From Cristatella mucedo (taxonomy: Eukaryota > Bryozoa > Phylactolaemata > Cristatellidae), in the NCBI GenBank assembly GCA_009760855.2, contig WPIO01000031.1, positions 2,857,001-2,921,000 of the forward strand: 64,000 nucleotides of DNA, read 5' to 3'. Position numbers and translations under genes: made by a program. This document shows positions 1-42,494 of this stretch, one piece after another; position 1 is the first letter of the stretch; the number at the start of each line of letters is the position of its first letter. Below the pieces are notes generated by a model. That model worked only from the letters and a program-made list of their open reading frames with translations, searched no databases and had not been told where the DNA came from.

Positions 1-269
1 CAGAGTCCATGCAGCGGCAGCCTTAGCCACTGCATTTAGACGAGCCGAGTTCGATCGCTCGCGAAGCGCCTATTGGTTCATTCGTTCGACGTGTAAAGGG
101 GGGGCCAGCAAGAGAAGTTCCGGTATGTTGTGGGTGCTTTTCTGTGCATGAGTCACTCGCACGATACTAATCAGGGGTTCTACTAATCGCTCGCCTCGAC
201 TGCCTTCTTTTGCATGCACGCTCGTCGTAGAATTGTGTCATACATGCCCCCTTAAGTCTGAAATCGATC

Positions 270-350
270 TTGGTTCTCTTGCTGCGAATTTGAAAGCGTC
301 TGGATAGAGATCGAGTTTTCTGAGGGTTGAATTCTCCTAAACAATTGGCT
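270..350 (+). repeat. Solo LINE/SINE 3' tail fragment
   Basis: A short segment carries the tail shared by many repeats here: a block resembling AAAGCGCCTAGAAAGAGAT followed by a variant of AAGTTCTCTGAGGGCGC. The copy is diverged and lacks a trinucleotide end. Confidence 0.45.
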
Positions 351-461
351 AGACTCCGAATGCAGCTCCACAGTTAAGTCTGCCTACTTTTGGCTACATA
401 ACCTTGCGAATCGTCTGTCCAGCTTAGACAGGGAATCACGTTCAAGCTTGTCCATGCATTT

Positions 462-985
462 GTGACACCCCGTCTTCGCTTCTGCAAATTGCACACAATA
501 AGGCATAGTGCAGCTGCTACAACACTGAGCAGTGAGGCTTGTCTGTTACAATTCTCGTATCTGCGAAATTACGCCACTTCTCATCGACCTGCTCTGGCTC
601 CCAATCAAGCAGTATATCGACGTCAAAGTTCCGTCACTCGTTACCTTTCTGCCTACCAATCTGAACTGCTTCCCAATCAGACTAGAATTTTATAACCACG
701 CCCTCTTCTTACTCACGACGCTTAGCTGTGCCTCGAACTAACCTAGCATCTTTTAGAGACCACGTGTTCAGCTCGTGCGCTTTTGAAGCCTGGAACTCTT
801 TCCCGTCAGCTTCGCAACATCCCCTGACTTCACTTATAAAAAGGAACTAAAAACGCACCTACTCTTCACAGCATTTTTTGGGATCGTATGAATTTCCAAT
901 TCGTGTGTCCATACACTTCTTGAGGTCTCATAGCGAGCTATAGAAACGCCTTATTGTAATTACACTCTATTATTGCTGTCATCCA
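462..985 (+). mobile_element. LINE family A fragment, decayed 3' end
   Basis: Two short overlapping frames carry pieces of the C-terminal part of a LINE reverse-transcriptase protein: a version of ITPLLADLHWLP near 560-610 and a version of AWNSLP..TSPDLTTFKRNLKTHLF near 780-890. The same block occurs intact near 21.2 and 29.5 kb. Frameshifts and stops show a dead, 5'-truncated copy. The A/T-rich end near 940-985 may be its eroded tail. Confidence 0.65.
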
Positions 986-999
986 CGAATGGAGAAGGG

Positions 1000-1920
1000 C
1001 AGCTGGGCGGCAAGTCACAGTCATGGAGAGACACACTGAGGCAGATTAGTAGCTATTTCTACTTCTATTATATATTCTAATTCTAATTATATTATCTATT
1101 TCTCGAGCAAACGCAGCCTCCTATGGAATTTACTTTCCACCGTTTCTCTCTTGATCCCTCTCAATTACCCGCCTCTGTCTCTCTCTTTTATATATATATA
1201 TATATCTCTCTCTCCTTTTCTATCTCTCTCAGCCTTTTTAAGACCACAGAGGCAATGATTGCATTACCGGGTACATAGATGTTCAGAGTTTACGGACAGT
1301 ATACCGCACATCGTATGCTTGCAAGCCTAATTAGCGTACGCCCGACTCGGCAGACTGGCCAGTTAGCACTGCTCTGAGTTAAGATTTTACCCGACGGAGC
1401 TCCGTCGAGCTGCTTGTAGGTTCAATCTGAACCGGCATTTTTTGGCGATGCAGTGTGGCTCGTATCTACTAGCGCTGGTGCCCAATTCATTTATTGACCT
1501 CGAGACGGGGTTAATAAAGTCTCGAAATGGTGGTGCACAGAAGTCAATGCATATGAATAAAAAAAAATAATAGGACCCCACGGTTGACAGATCTATCTGG
1601 ATTCCTCACCAGCAGACTTGTGCCCATACTTCGAGGCACCGGCAGTCACTATCCATAACGGGAGGCTCATGAAGGTGTCTCAGGAAGGCCGTACTAGCAT
1701 AAGTGATGTGGATCGTAGCAAAAGCCATTCTGTGTACGCACGCGCAATGACTAAACAAAAGTTTTGTCAGGCTTCATCCAATAAAGCAGCTACCGCAGGC
1801 TACTCCGAATAGCCATTTCACTTAATAAATATTTGCAATAATGCATTCAGAATGACTCGCTTCTCAATAAAAACGAACACACGATAAATAAATGTTTTAC
1901 ATTTCACACACCTGTTGCCA
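1000..1920. other. Stretch without a recognised gene
   Basis: This stretch holds a small TA/TC microsatellite near 1186-1235 and short open frames on both strands. I see no splice sites with coding continuity and no homology, so I call no gene. Confidence 0.5.
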
Positions 1921-1924
1921 ACAC

Positions 1925-2062
1925 CACTACCTGCAAAGACGTTGTATCTTTTAGGTCTCACTTGAAGACGCATCTTTTACGGTTTGGCTTTCCATTAGAC
2001 CCAGTGAATCTGCATTTCTTTGCTGGGGTGTACTGGGCGTGCTCACCTGTGCATGATTCTGT
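1925..2062 (+). mobile_element. LINE family A fragment
   Basis: The translation contains the terminal LINE motif (SHLKTHLLRFGFP), followed by 3' untranslated sequence like that of other family A copies (CTGTGCATGAT region). It ends next to the microsatellite at 2144. Confidence 0.5.
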
Positions 2063-2142
2063 TCACGTTACTTGCCTACGGTTTAATTACTGATGGCAAT
2101 CAGTTCACATTTGGAATAACATGCTCGCGAAAGATTGATTGT

Positions 2143-2329
<187 letters not shown>

Positions 2330-2908
2330 TAGCCACGAATTTATATATATCTCTCTCAAGCCCTTTCCTGCCTCTGCATCTTGTACTCTAACGCTCCACT
2401 CCCCCTCTCTCTTTCTATGCCTCTACAAACTGTTCTTGCCTGCAGGGCTTGGAGGGACTATTGAGACAGAGGCGTGATCGATGCAGACAAGCAACGCACC
2501 TGCCTCGAAACGCTTTAAGCGAGAGGTAAATAATGTAAGTAATAAATAATAGCCAGCCTAAGTGCTCGCATCTGCAGAGGTCCTCAGCAAATAGCGGCAT
2601 GTTAACAAGCAGTCTCCCCAAAATAGTTTTCGCTAGCAAGCATTATTTACGAAGCAGTCAGTGAGAGCTTTCTAAAGTTTCGAAACCAAAAAATTAGCGA
2701 GTAGGCTGACGTCAGTGTTAACAAACCGTTCTCTTAAGTAAGCTAAAGAAGATTGGGTCAATACACGCGAAGAGCAAGCGACTGCCATTGCTTACGTCGA
2801 CGAAGAAGCTGTATCTTGCCAGTCCGCAATCATCCAAAATTTTCGCGATTCGAGTCCGCTACGGCCCAAACGCAACATTCTCGTCAACTTGATTGTGCCA
2901 GATTCCGC

Positions 2909-3018
2909 GGGATGAATTTCCGGACCAAGAGTCATCTAGCAGCAGCGGCAGACTACGGAGCCCGGAATGAATTTCTGGACCTAGAATAATAGCCTAGCAA
3001 CAGCGGACTACGGAGCCC
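2909..3018. repeat. Imperfect tandem duplication, unit about 55 bp
   Basis: Two adjacent units (2909-2962 and 2963-3018) both begin near GGATGAATTTC and both end in GACTACGGAGCCC, with substitutions and small indels between them. Confidence 0.6.
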
Positions 3019-4184
3019 GATGCTGCGTACGTTGCAACGTACGTTTTGCGAAGATATATCGTCGTGAGCAGTGGCGGTGGTGGCGTCTTGAGCCAGGGGA
3101 AGTCTCACAGAGTACAAAGCTTGGAAGCAGATCCCAGGTCACTGACGAGCGCCACCTAGCGTACAAGTTGAGCTAGGCTGGAGTGAACGCATTCGGCGCA
3201 GCCGCCTGACGAGGCGAAACGTCGCTACTCTGCAGGCAGTAGTTTGAGACGCAACGAATAACGATAACAATAGTTATTATTGTTATTGGTTGTTTATATA
3301 GCACCAAGAGAGAAAGAAACCTTATTCAGGAGCAGACAACTCGCTGCAAGAGAAGCAATAACCTCGAATTAATGACAAGTAAGGTATCTTACAGTTCGAT
3401 TTCGTGCGAGCTGGTACCGCTCCTTTCCTAAACAGCTGCAGGGAGCATCCCCGAGAGGGGCCTGTGCACAGCTGTGGTCAGCTGTTAATGAGGCGTTGGC
3501 ACAGGCCGATAACCTGCTGGTGAACAGATGGTGGATTCACCATCGGGTCGGCCAAGGGACAGCCTGGGTCGAGGAGAAGAGAGTCGAGTATGAGAAGGGG
3601 GCGAAGGCAGTCGTGCGTCTTGCGGCTCCGTGCCTTGTGCAATAAACCGTTGGCGTTGTTCATCGGCTGGCTCTCTGATTGGCGAACCAAACTACATATC
3701 TTGCGCAGGCAAGCATCCAAAAGGACTCGCTTGTCGTGCTTAGACAAGCTTGCAAAAGTACGAGAAGGCACTCGGCACCGCTCGTCAGTAGGACGGACAG
3801 GTTACTAACACGCCCTGAATTGTGCACACGTATGCACTCAAAGCAAACAGGTAAAACGAAATGTTCGCTGGGGCATTAAAAAAAGCAACGCTCGTGCCCC
3901 TAACCTCGACCGGCACAGTTTCGCAATGAGCAATCGCACTAAAGCAAATCCACTTTCGGTCAGAGCAAATATCGTGATGAATGAGTAGGGCTGTGGCTTT
4001 TTTTGAATGGCGTCAAATTAGGAGATTACTTGATGTCGGTCGATCGTGGGTTCCAAGCTTTGGGAGCATGGTAACTGAGGGGCTGATCTCCAAGGGACTT
4101 GAAGTTAGGCAATCAATAACTCAGATACAATCAATCGATCAGAATCAGGAAAGCGAGTGGCTGGCTGACGTGAGCAACTAATTC

Positions 4185-4204
4185 AGGTAGGTAGGTAGGT
4201 AGGT
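4185..4204. repeat. (GGTA)n microsatellite
   Basis: Five consecutive GGTA/GTAG units. Confidence 0.8.
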
Positions 4205-4554
4205 CTGAGCGAGAGAATGGCACAGCGGTGGGATGAGTGAGCGACAGAAATCTGTTAGTCAATGCAATAGTTGGTAGACAGCCGGTGAACGTAAGTATAA
4301 GTTTACGTAACGATAAGATAAGCAGAGGTCGCAGCGTCGAAGTAAGCTCTTACACACGCAGCCCCTGTGCCTGTCAGAGGAGGCATTTCATTTTGTATTC
4401 CTTTAACGAGATCCCCAGAGGCCGGCAACCACCTCGCGTAGGCAGGCGTGCCACGAGCTCGCTCCGACGGCCCGCAACCCCTTCGCGGGGCGACGGCTGC
4501 AGCGGGCCCGGTTGAGCTCCGCTTGGCTTCCACCTCTGGCTTGCAGGGCGGGCC

Positions 4555-4630
4555 TACGTTATTATAATGATAATATCATAGTAATCACGCCCCGGAGAAC
4601 TTAATCTCTTTATAGGTACTTTACTCGAGC
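4555..4630 (-). mobile_element. LINE family A tail, solo
   Basis: On the minus strand this reads as the conserved LINE 3' end (AAAGTACCTATAAAGAGATT then AAGTTCTC..GGGGCG) followed by an AT-rich trinucleotide-like tail. Confidence 0.55.
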
Positions 4631-4750
4631 TGCTCGAATCGTCTGCGTCCGAGGGTCTCGTCAGCTTTTGATTTGTTAGTCAGTCCGTATATGTAGGACG
4701 AACCCACCCGGAGCGTTCTGTCGAACGGCGAGGAAAGCGTCGTCGCTTAC

Positions 4751-4892
4751 CTGTCTCGTCCGCCAAGTCGAGGCTGATGGCTCTCGCGCTGTAGCCGGCC
4801 CGCGCTTTGATGCTGTCGAGCAGGTTGACGACGGAGCACGTAGGGTTGCACACGAGCGTCCTGTTGTCGCCGTACTTGACGATGATGAACAT
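4751..4892 (-). CDS. CXorf65-like protein, first coding exon (partial gene)
   Basis: The exon starts at ATG 4892 and ends at 4751 in a clean donor (ACAG|GTAAGC), giving 47 codons plus one base. It begins MFIIVKYGDN and contains NPTCSVVNLLDSIK, with LDLADETG at the splice. Human CXorf65 starts with MFIFIKHGDN, then a CSVV..L motif, and has LCDETG at about residue 43; C22orf15 is the more distant paralogue. The product would be a small ubiquitin-like-fold protein of unknown function. An upstream open frame extends to 5264 but lacks a conserved ATG, so I take the ATG that matches the family start. The later exons were not found in 1-4750; they are probably beyond the left edge or too diverged to see. 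Confidence 0.72.
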
Positions 4893-5270
4893 GCTCGAGC
4901 ATCGAGGTTCGGCCCTGAAGATGCGCCTCGAGAGCCGAGGCTGAGACCGGTGCTGGCTGAGCTTAGCACTCGAGCGCGTGGCGAGGGGTGAAGCGGGCGG
5001 GGCTGAGGTGGGGGGGGGGTCTGCTCGATGTCGGCTGCCGATTGGGCGGCAGAGCCGCAGGGGGTCTGCCCGCTCGAGTAGGAGCTGAAATTCGGTGGGA
5101 GCTGACGGGCCTAGGTGCTGGCAGCGAGCAGATAGCGCAAGCAGATAGGCGCGCCCGCGTTGTAGACGCCTACCGCCGATCCTAGCCGAGAGCCTTCGGT
5201 CCAACGCGAGGCTGCCGAAGCCTCTTTGAAGTACCTGCGACCTACTACTATGAAGCACTATCACACCGGC
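4893..5270 (-). promoter_or_regulatory. Putative GC-rich 5' region of the CXorf65-like gene
   Basis: GC- and CpG-rich sequence lies directly upstream of the first coding exon, unlike the AT-richer flanks. I see no TATA box. The promoter role is inferred from position and composition only. Confidence 0.35.
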
Positions 5271-6185
5271 CTTAATTCGGCCACGTAGCTATGGCGATGT
5301 GTAAACACACCCGGTTAGCTCTGACCCGAGCTACCGAGTATTGACCCTGGGGTCGCAAGTGACGTTCGAAGTGCCAAGCAAAATTGGTGGATCCTCGAAA
5401 AGTTGGCGGCAGCGAGACGGTGGACTGAGATTCAACACTGCATCGTTCGGATGTAAATACCGCATCTGCGGCAAACGACCCGGGGGTGGCTGCCCTGGAC
5501 TTCGGAGCTGGTTGGAATCAGTGCTGTCTTTCGTTGCTCTTTGAGCCGATGGGACTCGTGGGACAGTCGGGCATGTGAGGCAGTACTTTGGAACCGCACT
5601 AGCAGAGTAGAGACGGGAGTAGAACAGCCGTCGCCTCGAATGAGAGGCCGTCACACGGGCGGGCTGGGCGATCGGCCGAAGCAAGACGGTAAACCTCGCT
5701 CAGTCCCTGCCTGAGGAAGCAGCAGTAGCTAAGTTACAAGTGCTAGCGTAACTGCAGAATGTGGCCGACCACCAGGTCAATAGGTTTCGCAGTCACTATG
5801 CTTAGATAAATATTGGTCCGCACGATTAGCTAGCGCAAACAAGGCGTTCAATACTAGCTGTTTAATGAGCTGCAAACGACCTCTTGGCCAGGCCATGCTA
5901 AAAAGGTCCCTCGCGGCCGCCGTGGGCCCCGACCCTGGAAAGCAGGTGAATGACAAGAGTCCACAAGCTGCGACCTGACGAGTACCAGCCGCAGGCCGAG
6001 CAGCTGTCAAAGTCCGAGTGGCTGCTAGAGAGCTGTCGCAAACGCTCCCAATCTTGGAAGCTTTGAAAGTGGATAGCAGTGGGGGCACTCATTAAATAGC
6101 TCTTTTTTTCAGGGAAGGTTCGATGTGTCTATCGAATGCTCACGGTCAGGAAATCAGGTTTCGAGCACCAGGCTTTTACTTTAGA
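5270..6185. other. Intergenic stretch, nothing recognised
   Basis: Several frames of 60-120 codons are open on both strands because the sequence is GC-rich. None shows a domain, a homologue I know, or paired splice sites. Confidence 0.45.
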
Positions 6186-6189
6186 TAAC

Positions 6190-6985
<796 letters not shown>

Positions 6986-7002
6986 AGAGAGAGGGAGAGA
7001 GA

Positions 7003-7071
<69 letters not shown>
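6986..7071. repeat. (GA)n microsatellite
   Basis: About 85 bp of GA with occasional GGGA interruptions, 3' of the PPP2R3C stop codon. Confidence 0.95.
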
Positions 7072-7586
7072 CAAACTTAATGGCAAATAGTTTATCACTC
7101 AATTTAGTACTGTGATTTAGTTATTCAAAAAGTATACAATCACTAAATCATAGGACAGTGTCGGTGTCACGACCAAGTCATACCACGACGATAGCAGAGG
7201 TCTAAAAGACGAACATGTAGCCAGGCAAGCCAGTCAGATAATTTAAGTCGGGCACCACACCAGCAGCAATGACCTTGCCTAGAAAATAGGCAGCAGTGAG
7301 CAGGTAGTGCAGCCGCCAAGAACTACGTCCAAAAACAGGACACAAAGAGGCAAATACTCATGAGTCAACTGACAGAACTAGCCTGGATAACTAATCGGTT
7401 TGAACATGCAGGCACATTAAAAATGGCAGATCATGCGCACAATAAAAAAGGAAGCGCACAATTGCGCTATGGAACAGATGATCAAGGCTAGTAAAGTTAT
7501 ACGTGAGAGTGCCAGGAAGACGGAGGGCACATAAGAAAGGGCACGTGAGCACCACAGTCATGGCCACTCTATCGCTGCAGACAGTA

Positions 7587-37977
<30,391 letters not shown>

Positions 37978-38440
37978 TTAGAGCATTAGACCGTTGCCGA
38001 AGCTGGTCACTATTCACCACATCCCCTGACCTAGGGCTGGTGCCAGGTTACGTCAAGGAAACCGAAGCCGCCAAAGTATCAAAGCAGCAGCGTGTTACGA
38101 CGCAACATAGGTGCACACATCAAATATATAATCTATTGAATAAACAACAAATCAGTTTTTATTAACTTTAAATAATAAAGCAATCTTATAATGAAATATG
38201 CTGATAATCAATGGTATAATACTCCTTCAGCTAGGAAAGCCATTGCGCAGCACGAACAATAGAAGGATCGCTGCGTAATGGGTATGCTTTTCCTATGTAT
38301 CTACCATCTTGAACTCCACATTACCGCTAGGACTGAGTAGGTGTTATGCTGGATCGTTTTCTGTCGCGCACTCAGAGCCTGCTTAACAGGCTTTGGCGTA
38401 CGCACGGTACCCATCAGACTTCGTCTTACGCAATGCAGAG
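37978..38440. other. Sequence upstream of PPP2R3C exon 1
   Basis: This is the likely promoter side of PPP2R3C. No TATA box or initiator is obvious and no gene is recognised. Confidence 0.35.
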
Positions 38441-38720
38441 GAAGTAAGGAGCACAGCCGAGTCGCGAGGGCAGTAGAGGAAGTTAGTGGTGAGGTATCGG
38501 CTGCGCATGACGACTGCACAGGTTGTGCTTAAAGTCTGCATTGAAGAAGTGAGTTCCACTTTCAAGGACCCGTAGGCTAAAATCTTCCGTCGCCAATGGT
38601 GTTATAGTGCGAGTATGGAACGGCTAGTTTTTTGTCCATAGATGACCTGCGGGAACGAGGAGGCTTAAGTTAGTAGTGCAGCAGTTTAGTTAGGTATGAA
38701 GGAGCCGAGCGAATGTAGAC
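38440..38720 (-). mobile_element. LINE family B fragment, diverged
   Basis: It matches 17.7-17.96 kb: GAGTTCCACTTTCAAGGACC, TCTTCCGTCGCCAATGGTG, GAACGAGGAGGCTTAAG and TTAGGTATGAAGGAGCCGAG. The coding frame is broken. Confidence 0.55.
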
Positions 38721-39484
38721 TCAACACTAAACTCTGTTTATAAGAGCCTTCAGATCTTTCTAGGGGGTACTCCGTAGATTACGTCGAAACTTAAATTTTC
38801 AAGCTGCCGTGGGAATCCGTGCAGATCGCGATAGAAGCTGAGAAGCATGCATTGCTACGTCAGTCGCAGCTTCCTGCCGGAGCACGCTGAAGGAATTAAG
38901 GATAAAAATACAGTCTCTACGCTCGACCACGAGAGGAAGAACGTTAGAGACAATGATGTACCCTATAATGAATGTTGGCTTGACTTGTGCGCTCGAAATC
39001 CGCGACTTAACTACGCGCACTGTTCATTGCTTGCAATACATCCGTTCTGAAAGTGTTTTTGTGATGAATAATTTCGCTAATCTGGCTGGTAAAAGGTCGT
39101 TTGTGTTGGATCGGTGGCCACGTACATTAAACTCATAGAACGCAGTAATTTAATTGGATTATCGTCCATGCAGTACTCCTCGTGTTTGTGCGCGTTTATA
39201 TTTTATAAGATCACAGGCAGGGGAGAATTTAGTGAAAGTTCTTCGCTGGTTAGCGTACTTAATGATATTGACAATGGTATGACATTTGCGTAGCATCCAA
39301 GATAACTAAATCTCCTAGGCTCTGGAAAATGCTGGAAAGAGAGCTCTTCATATCTCACAGTTCAAGTTTGCAGCTCGCGTCTCAAAGACCTCCCACTTGT
39401 TCTGGTAGGCTAGTGAAATGAGGAAGACTATAAAGTTATGTACAGGTTTCTAATTTGTCATGCCTTTATAAATCAGGTTTTCAG

Positions 39485-39636
39485 TTAAGGATTCGATCCG
39501 GCGGAAGCACTGGTAGCATAGCACAAGGAAGTGCTGGCTCTCGCGCTCTTTCGCTCACTGTGGACGACTGGAATCGGCCAAGCAGCTTGGTAAGCCACAT
39601 TTTCGATAAAAGGCTCGCCAGAAATTCTTACCGGTT

Positions 39637-39695
<59 letters not shown>

Positions 39696-39707
39696 TTCTT
39701 TCTCTCA

Positions 39708-39779
<72 letters not shown>

Positions 39780-40010
39780 CCTCTCTCGTTCTCTCTCCCT
39801 CTCTGTCTCTCTCTCCCTCTCTTTCTCCCCCATTCTTTCTGCGGACAGCAAGAGTCTCCTCCACTAGCGGTGGGGCATTTACCCGCCCTTTCCCCGGAGC
39901 CTTGGTTGTCGCTAGGCGAATGCCCTAATGGCCGCCGGTCTCTGGTGGCCAGGTCTTTTGCTATATTAATTTCTTGCTCACTTGCTTCCTCTAGTTTTAA
40001 AAATGAATAA
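39485..40010 (+). CDS. Candidate 3' end of an unrecognised gene, two exons
   Basis: Proposed exons are 39485-39589 and 39849-40010. The first follows GGTTTTCAG and ends in AGCTTG|GTAAGCC; the second follows TTCTTTCTGCGGACAG and runs to TAA at 40008-40010. Both joins are phase 0. The translation starts LRIRSGGSTGSIAQGSAGSR, reaches VDDWNRPSSL at the junction, then QESPPLAVGHLPALSPEPW, and ends in SSSFKNE. An AATAAA lies at 40017-40022. The (CT)n microsatellite forms most of the intron. No domain is recognised and upstream exons were not found, so it could be chance. Confidence 0.35.
39640..39832. repeat. (CT)n microsatellite
   Basis: About 190 bp of CT repeat with TTTCTTTC and CCTC interruptions. 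It lies inside the proposed intron 39590-39848. Confidence 0.95.
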
Positions 40011-40194
40011 CATAAAAATAAAAAAGAAGTTGCAGCCTAATCGTAAGATGGAGTTTAAAGTGAAATAATAATACTCAACCGGCTGGTATTGGCTAGAAGG
40101 AAGAATATGTCGTACCGTTAAACCGAAGATCTTCAAAGCGAATGTCGCGTCTGCTGAGCTATTTCAACCGACAGTCTTTACATGTATTTACTTG

Positions 40195-40265
40195 TATCGC
40201 AGGGGTTGAGTTTAACTAGAGGACCGAAAGATCGAGTCTCACCTCGCATTTAAACTCCTAAAAGT
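40195..40265 (+). mobile_element. tRNA-like SINE head, fragment
   Basis: GCAGGGGTTGAGTTTAACTAG and a B-box-like AAGATCGAGTCTCACC are spaced as in the tRNA-like SINE heads. No body follows. Confidence 0.35.
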
Positions 40266-40394
40266 GGCTCCCACTCTCCCGATGAAGGCTGCACGCGTTG
40301 TGACACTTTAATCTTGTACGTCGTCAACAGCAGTAATGGAGAGTAAGAGCCAGAACTTACACTGGAGACAAGTGCCGATTTAAGTTATACATTT

Positions 40395-40520
40395 TGTTTG
40401 TTTGTAAAGCATGATTTTGCTTACCATTCAATTGCATTTCCCTTTGCAGCAAATGTAAAGCGCCTAGAAAGAGATTAAGTTCTCTGAGGGCGCTTTATCA
40501 AGTACATTATTGTTATTATA
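40395..40520 (+). mobile_element. LINE family A 3' end
   Basis: CATTCAATTGCATTTCCCTT, GCAAATGTAAAGCGCCTAGA, AAGAGATTAAGTTCTCTGAG and GGCGCTTTATCAAGTACATT, then (ATT)n; close to the family consensus. Confidence 0.8.
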
Positions 40521-41545
40521 TTAAAACACTTGGAATCTTGGCGCTATTTGCTGGTGGCAAAGTGTATCCCATTCGTCAAAACGCGATACTACATCCTCCA
40601 TGATCGCACCGTATCGAGTTTTGTATCCGATTGCTCCACGCGTTGAACTGGAATAGGCAGACATCCGGCTCTGGTTCCAAGCCGAAATTCAGGATCGGGG
40701 CATATTGCAGCAGATAGTAAGCGTGCACAAGTAGCCTCGTTTTGATTACGGACTATAGACCCTAGCATCAGAACTCCGAATAAGATTCCGGAGCGATGAT
40801 GCGAAACCCGTGAATTGAAGCTTGAGTGCCCACTTGGACAAAGAGCTGCACAGCGTCAACAGAGGTTCAAAGAACTGCCCGTAGCCTAAACAGCAGTGCT
40901 TGTGCAGCCCATATCGGTCACTCGCAGCTGAATTGTCTGCGGTGCTCCATCACGTTAAGATGATTAGCGCCGTTTATTCTAACGTACAGAACTAGTGCCT
41001 GCCTTGTCGCTAGGAGCAGAGAAAATCTTCCCTGGGTCTAGGACTGATCGCACACCTAGCGGCCGTAGCGGCCCGTACTCCACCAATTGAGTTGTCGAGA
41101 TCGATCTCTTCCGCACAGCAGAAGGCTCAAACCGCTGGCACTGAGCCGTCATCAACCTCCGTTCCTTGTTCTACCTCAATGTTCGCCGTGAAGCCCGTCA
41201 CTACTGACCTCTTTGCGATTGTCTCATCCCTTTCTAAGAATGCTACTGTAATCCTTCAGAGATGCTTAAGTTTCAGCTGCCAAGCACAACTTACATGTTA
41301 AATAGGTCATCGGATTGCAGTCGTGTCCACCTCCTTAAAAAGAGGTTATTTAGACCGCTAATTGAGAAGTCAATCTCCTGCCTAGTCCCCCCCCCGATTA
41401 CTTTCCTACCAGAGACCGGTGTGGCAAACCGGATAAATTCATACCATTCCTCGTAGTATTTGTCAAGTATTTGGGATTTTTCCTTAATGTGCTTTGCGAG
41501 CTGACACTATGAAGGTTGTGCCTAATAAATTGAATGCGTCCTTGT
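40521..41545. other. Intergenic stretch, nothing recognised
   Basis: Only short frames without domains are present. LINE-like ends flank it on both sides. Confidence 0.45.
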
Positions 41546-41549
41546 CCAT

Positions 41550-41625
41550 GGTAAGTCAAATGCCTAGAAAGACATTTAGTTCTTATAAGGGGCGATATCA
41601 CTGTCGTATTACTGTTAGCATGGTT
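41550..41625 (+). mobile_element. LINE family A tail, diverged
   Basis: TCAAATGCCTAGAAAGACAT, TTAGTTCTTATAAGGGGCGA and a TATTACTGTTA end. Confidence 0.5.
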
Positions 41626-41655
41626 CAGTTAAAATAGGTCAGCTTCTTTAAACGA

Positions 41656-41953
41656 ATGGGAGAACCGGTCAGAATTGACTGGCTCGGCATGCGACGGCCG
41701 CTGCCTGAAAACGGTATGTTCGCGTGAGTGCACACTGCTATGCCTCCATTTTTCTTTTAGAGAACCTGAAGCTAGACGAGAAAGAAAGCGTGCCAATTTT
41801 GATGCATTCGCTTTAAGAAACGTTGAAAACGCCCAATTTAGAAAGCCTGAGAAGCCACTCGTCGGGATCCCGCGGACTCGGCCTGACCGGACTTATCACG
41901 CTATTCACCCTGAAAATTTGACATCGGCCTTCAAAAATGCCAAGCCTCCCTAG
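41656..41953 (+). CDS. Candidate short spliced gene, unrecognised
   Basis: Proposed exon 1 (41656-41713) starts ATGGGAGAACCG and ends AACG|GTATGT. A 49 bp intron ends in CTTTTAGAG, and exon 2 (41763-41953) runs to TAG. The join gives 82 residues: MGEPVRIDWLGMRRPLPEN, then EPEARRERKRANFD, FRKPEKPLVGIPRTRPDR and a KNAKPP end. Using the first AG (41760) instead shifts the frame and stops after 19 more codons. The protein is basic, has no domain I know, and the call rests on splice-like sequence alone. Confidence 0.28.
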
Positions 41954-42204
41954 AGCCCCTACGGCAGGCCACTATCTATCCAGCAGCGTTTTCACTCGGT
42001 CGACGAGAAAAGAGGCGTACTCTCTTTTTTTGGAGGAGATACAGCGGCGGCACGCCCAAGGTGGGCAGCCAGACGAACCGCTACTATTGCTTTCTAGGTC
42101 ACGTGGCTCCTCATTGAAAGCCACCTCCGAGTCGGGAGAGTCGATGGTGTGCTACAGGGTCGCTCTCGAAAGAAGAACGGGGGCGGAGGGAAGAGGCTAA
42201 AGTG

Positions 42205-42315
42205 GGGGAAGCCGCTTAGGCTGTGAGTGCGCTATACAAAACTCTCATGCGTAACACCCACATGGTCTTTATGACTTTGTGGAGTTACTGACGGAGATAC
42301 ATTACATTACATTAT
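42205..42315 (+). mobile_element. LINE family B tail
   Basis: GGCTGTGAGTGCGCTATACA, TGCGTAACACCCACATGG and TTTGTGGAGTTACTGACGGA are followed by ACATTACATTACATT. It matches the 3' end at 9.5 kb and shows a pentanucleotide tail. Confidence 0.65.
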
Positions 42316-42494
42316 CTTCTCGTCGAACGAGAGCTGAGCGGTTTCAGCTTGGCTTTTTGGTAGCCCGGCGGCCAGCATATTCCAGCTGACTCATTTCGTG
42401 GAACACTGTGGAGTGGTCCCCTTCTAGGCACCGAGGAGCTGGCTTTGGGTAACTCTGGTGCTATTCGCTATCGGCTGGGTGCTTTTTGTCCCAT

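Larger units (their letters stand above)
2330..4550. other. Stretch without a recognised gene
   Basis: I looked here on the minus strand for further exons of the CXorf65-like gene and found none I could defend. The stretch contains a diverged direct duplication at 2909-3018 and a (GGTA)n run at 4185-4204. Confidence 0.45.

Noticed and set aside
4680-5264. 194-codon minus frame around the CXorf65-like exon
   Set aside because: Only 4751-4892 is supported. The part above 4892 is 5' region open because of GC content, and the part below 4751 runs into the intron.
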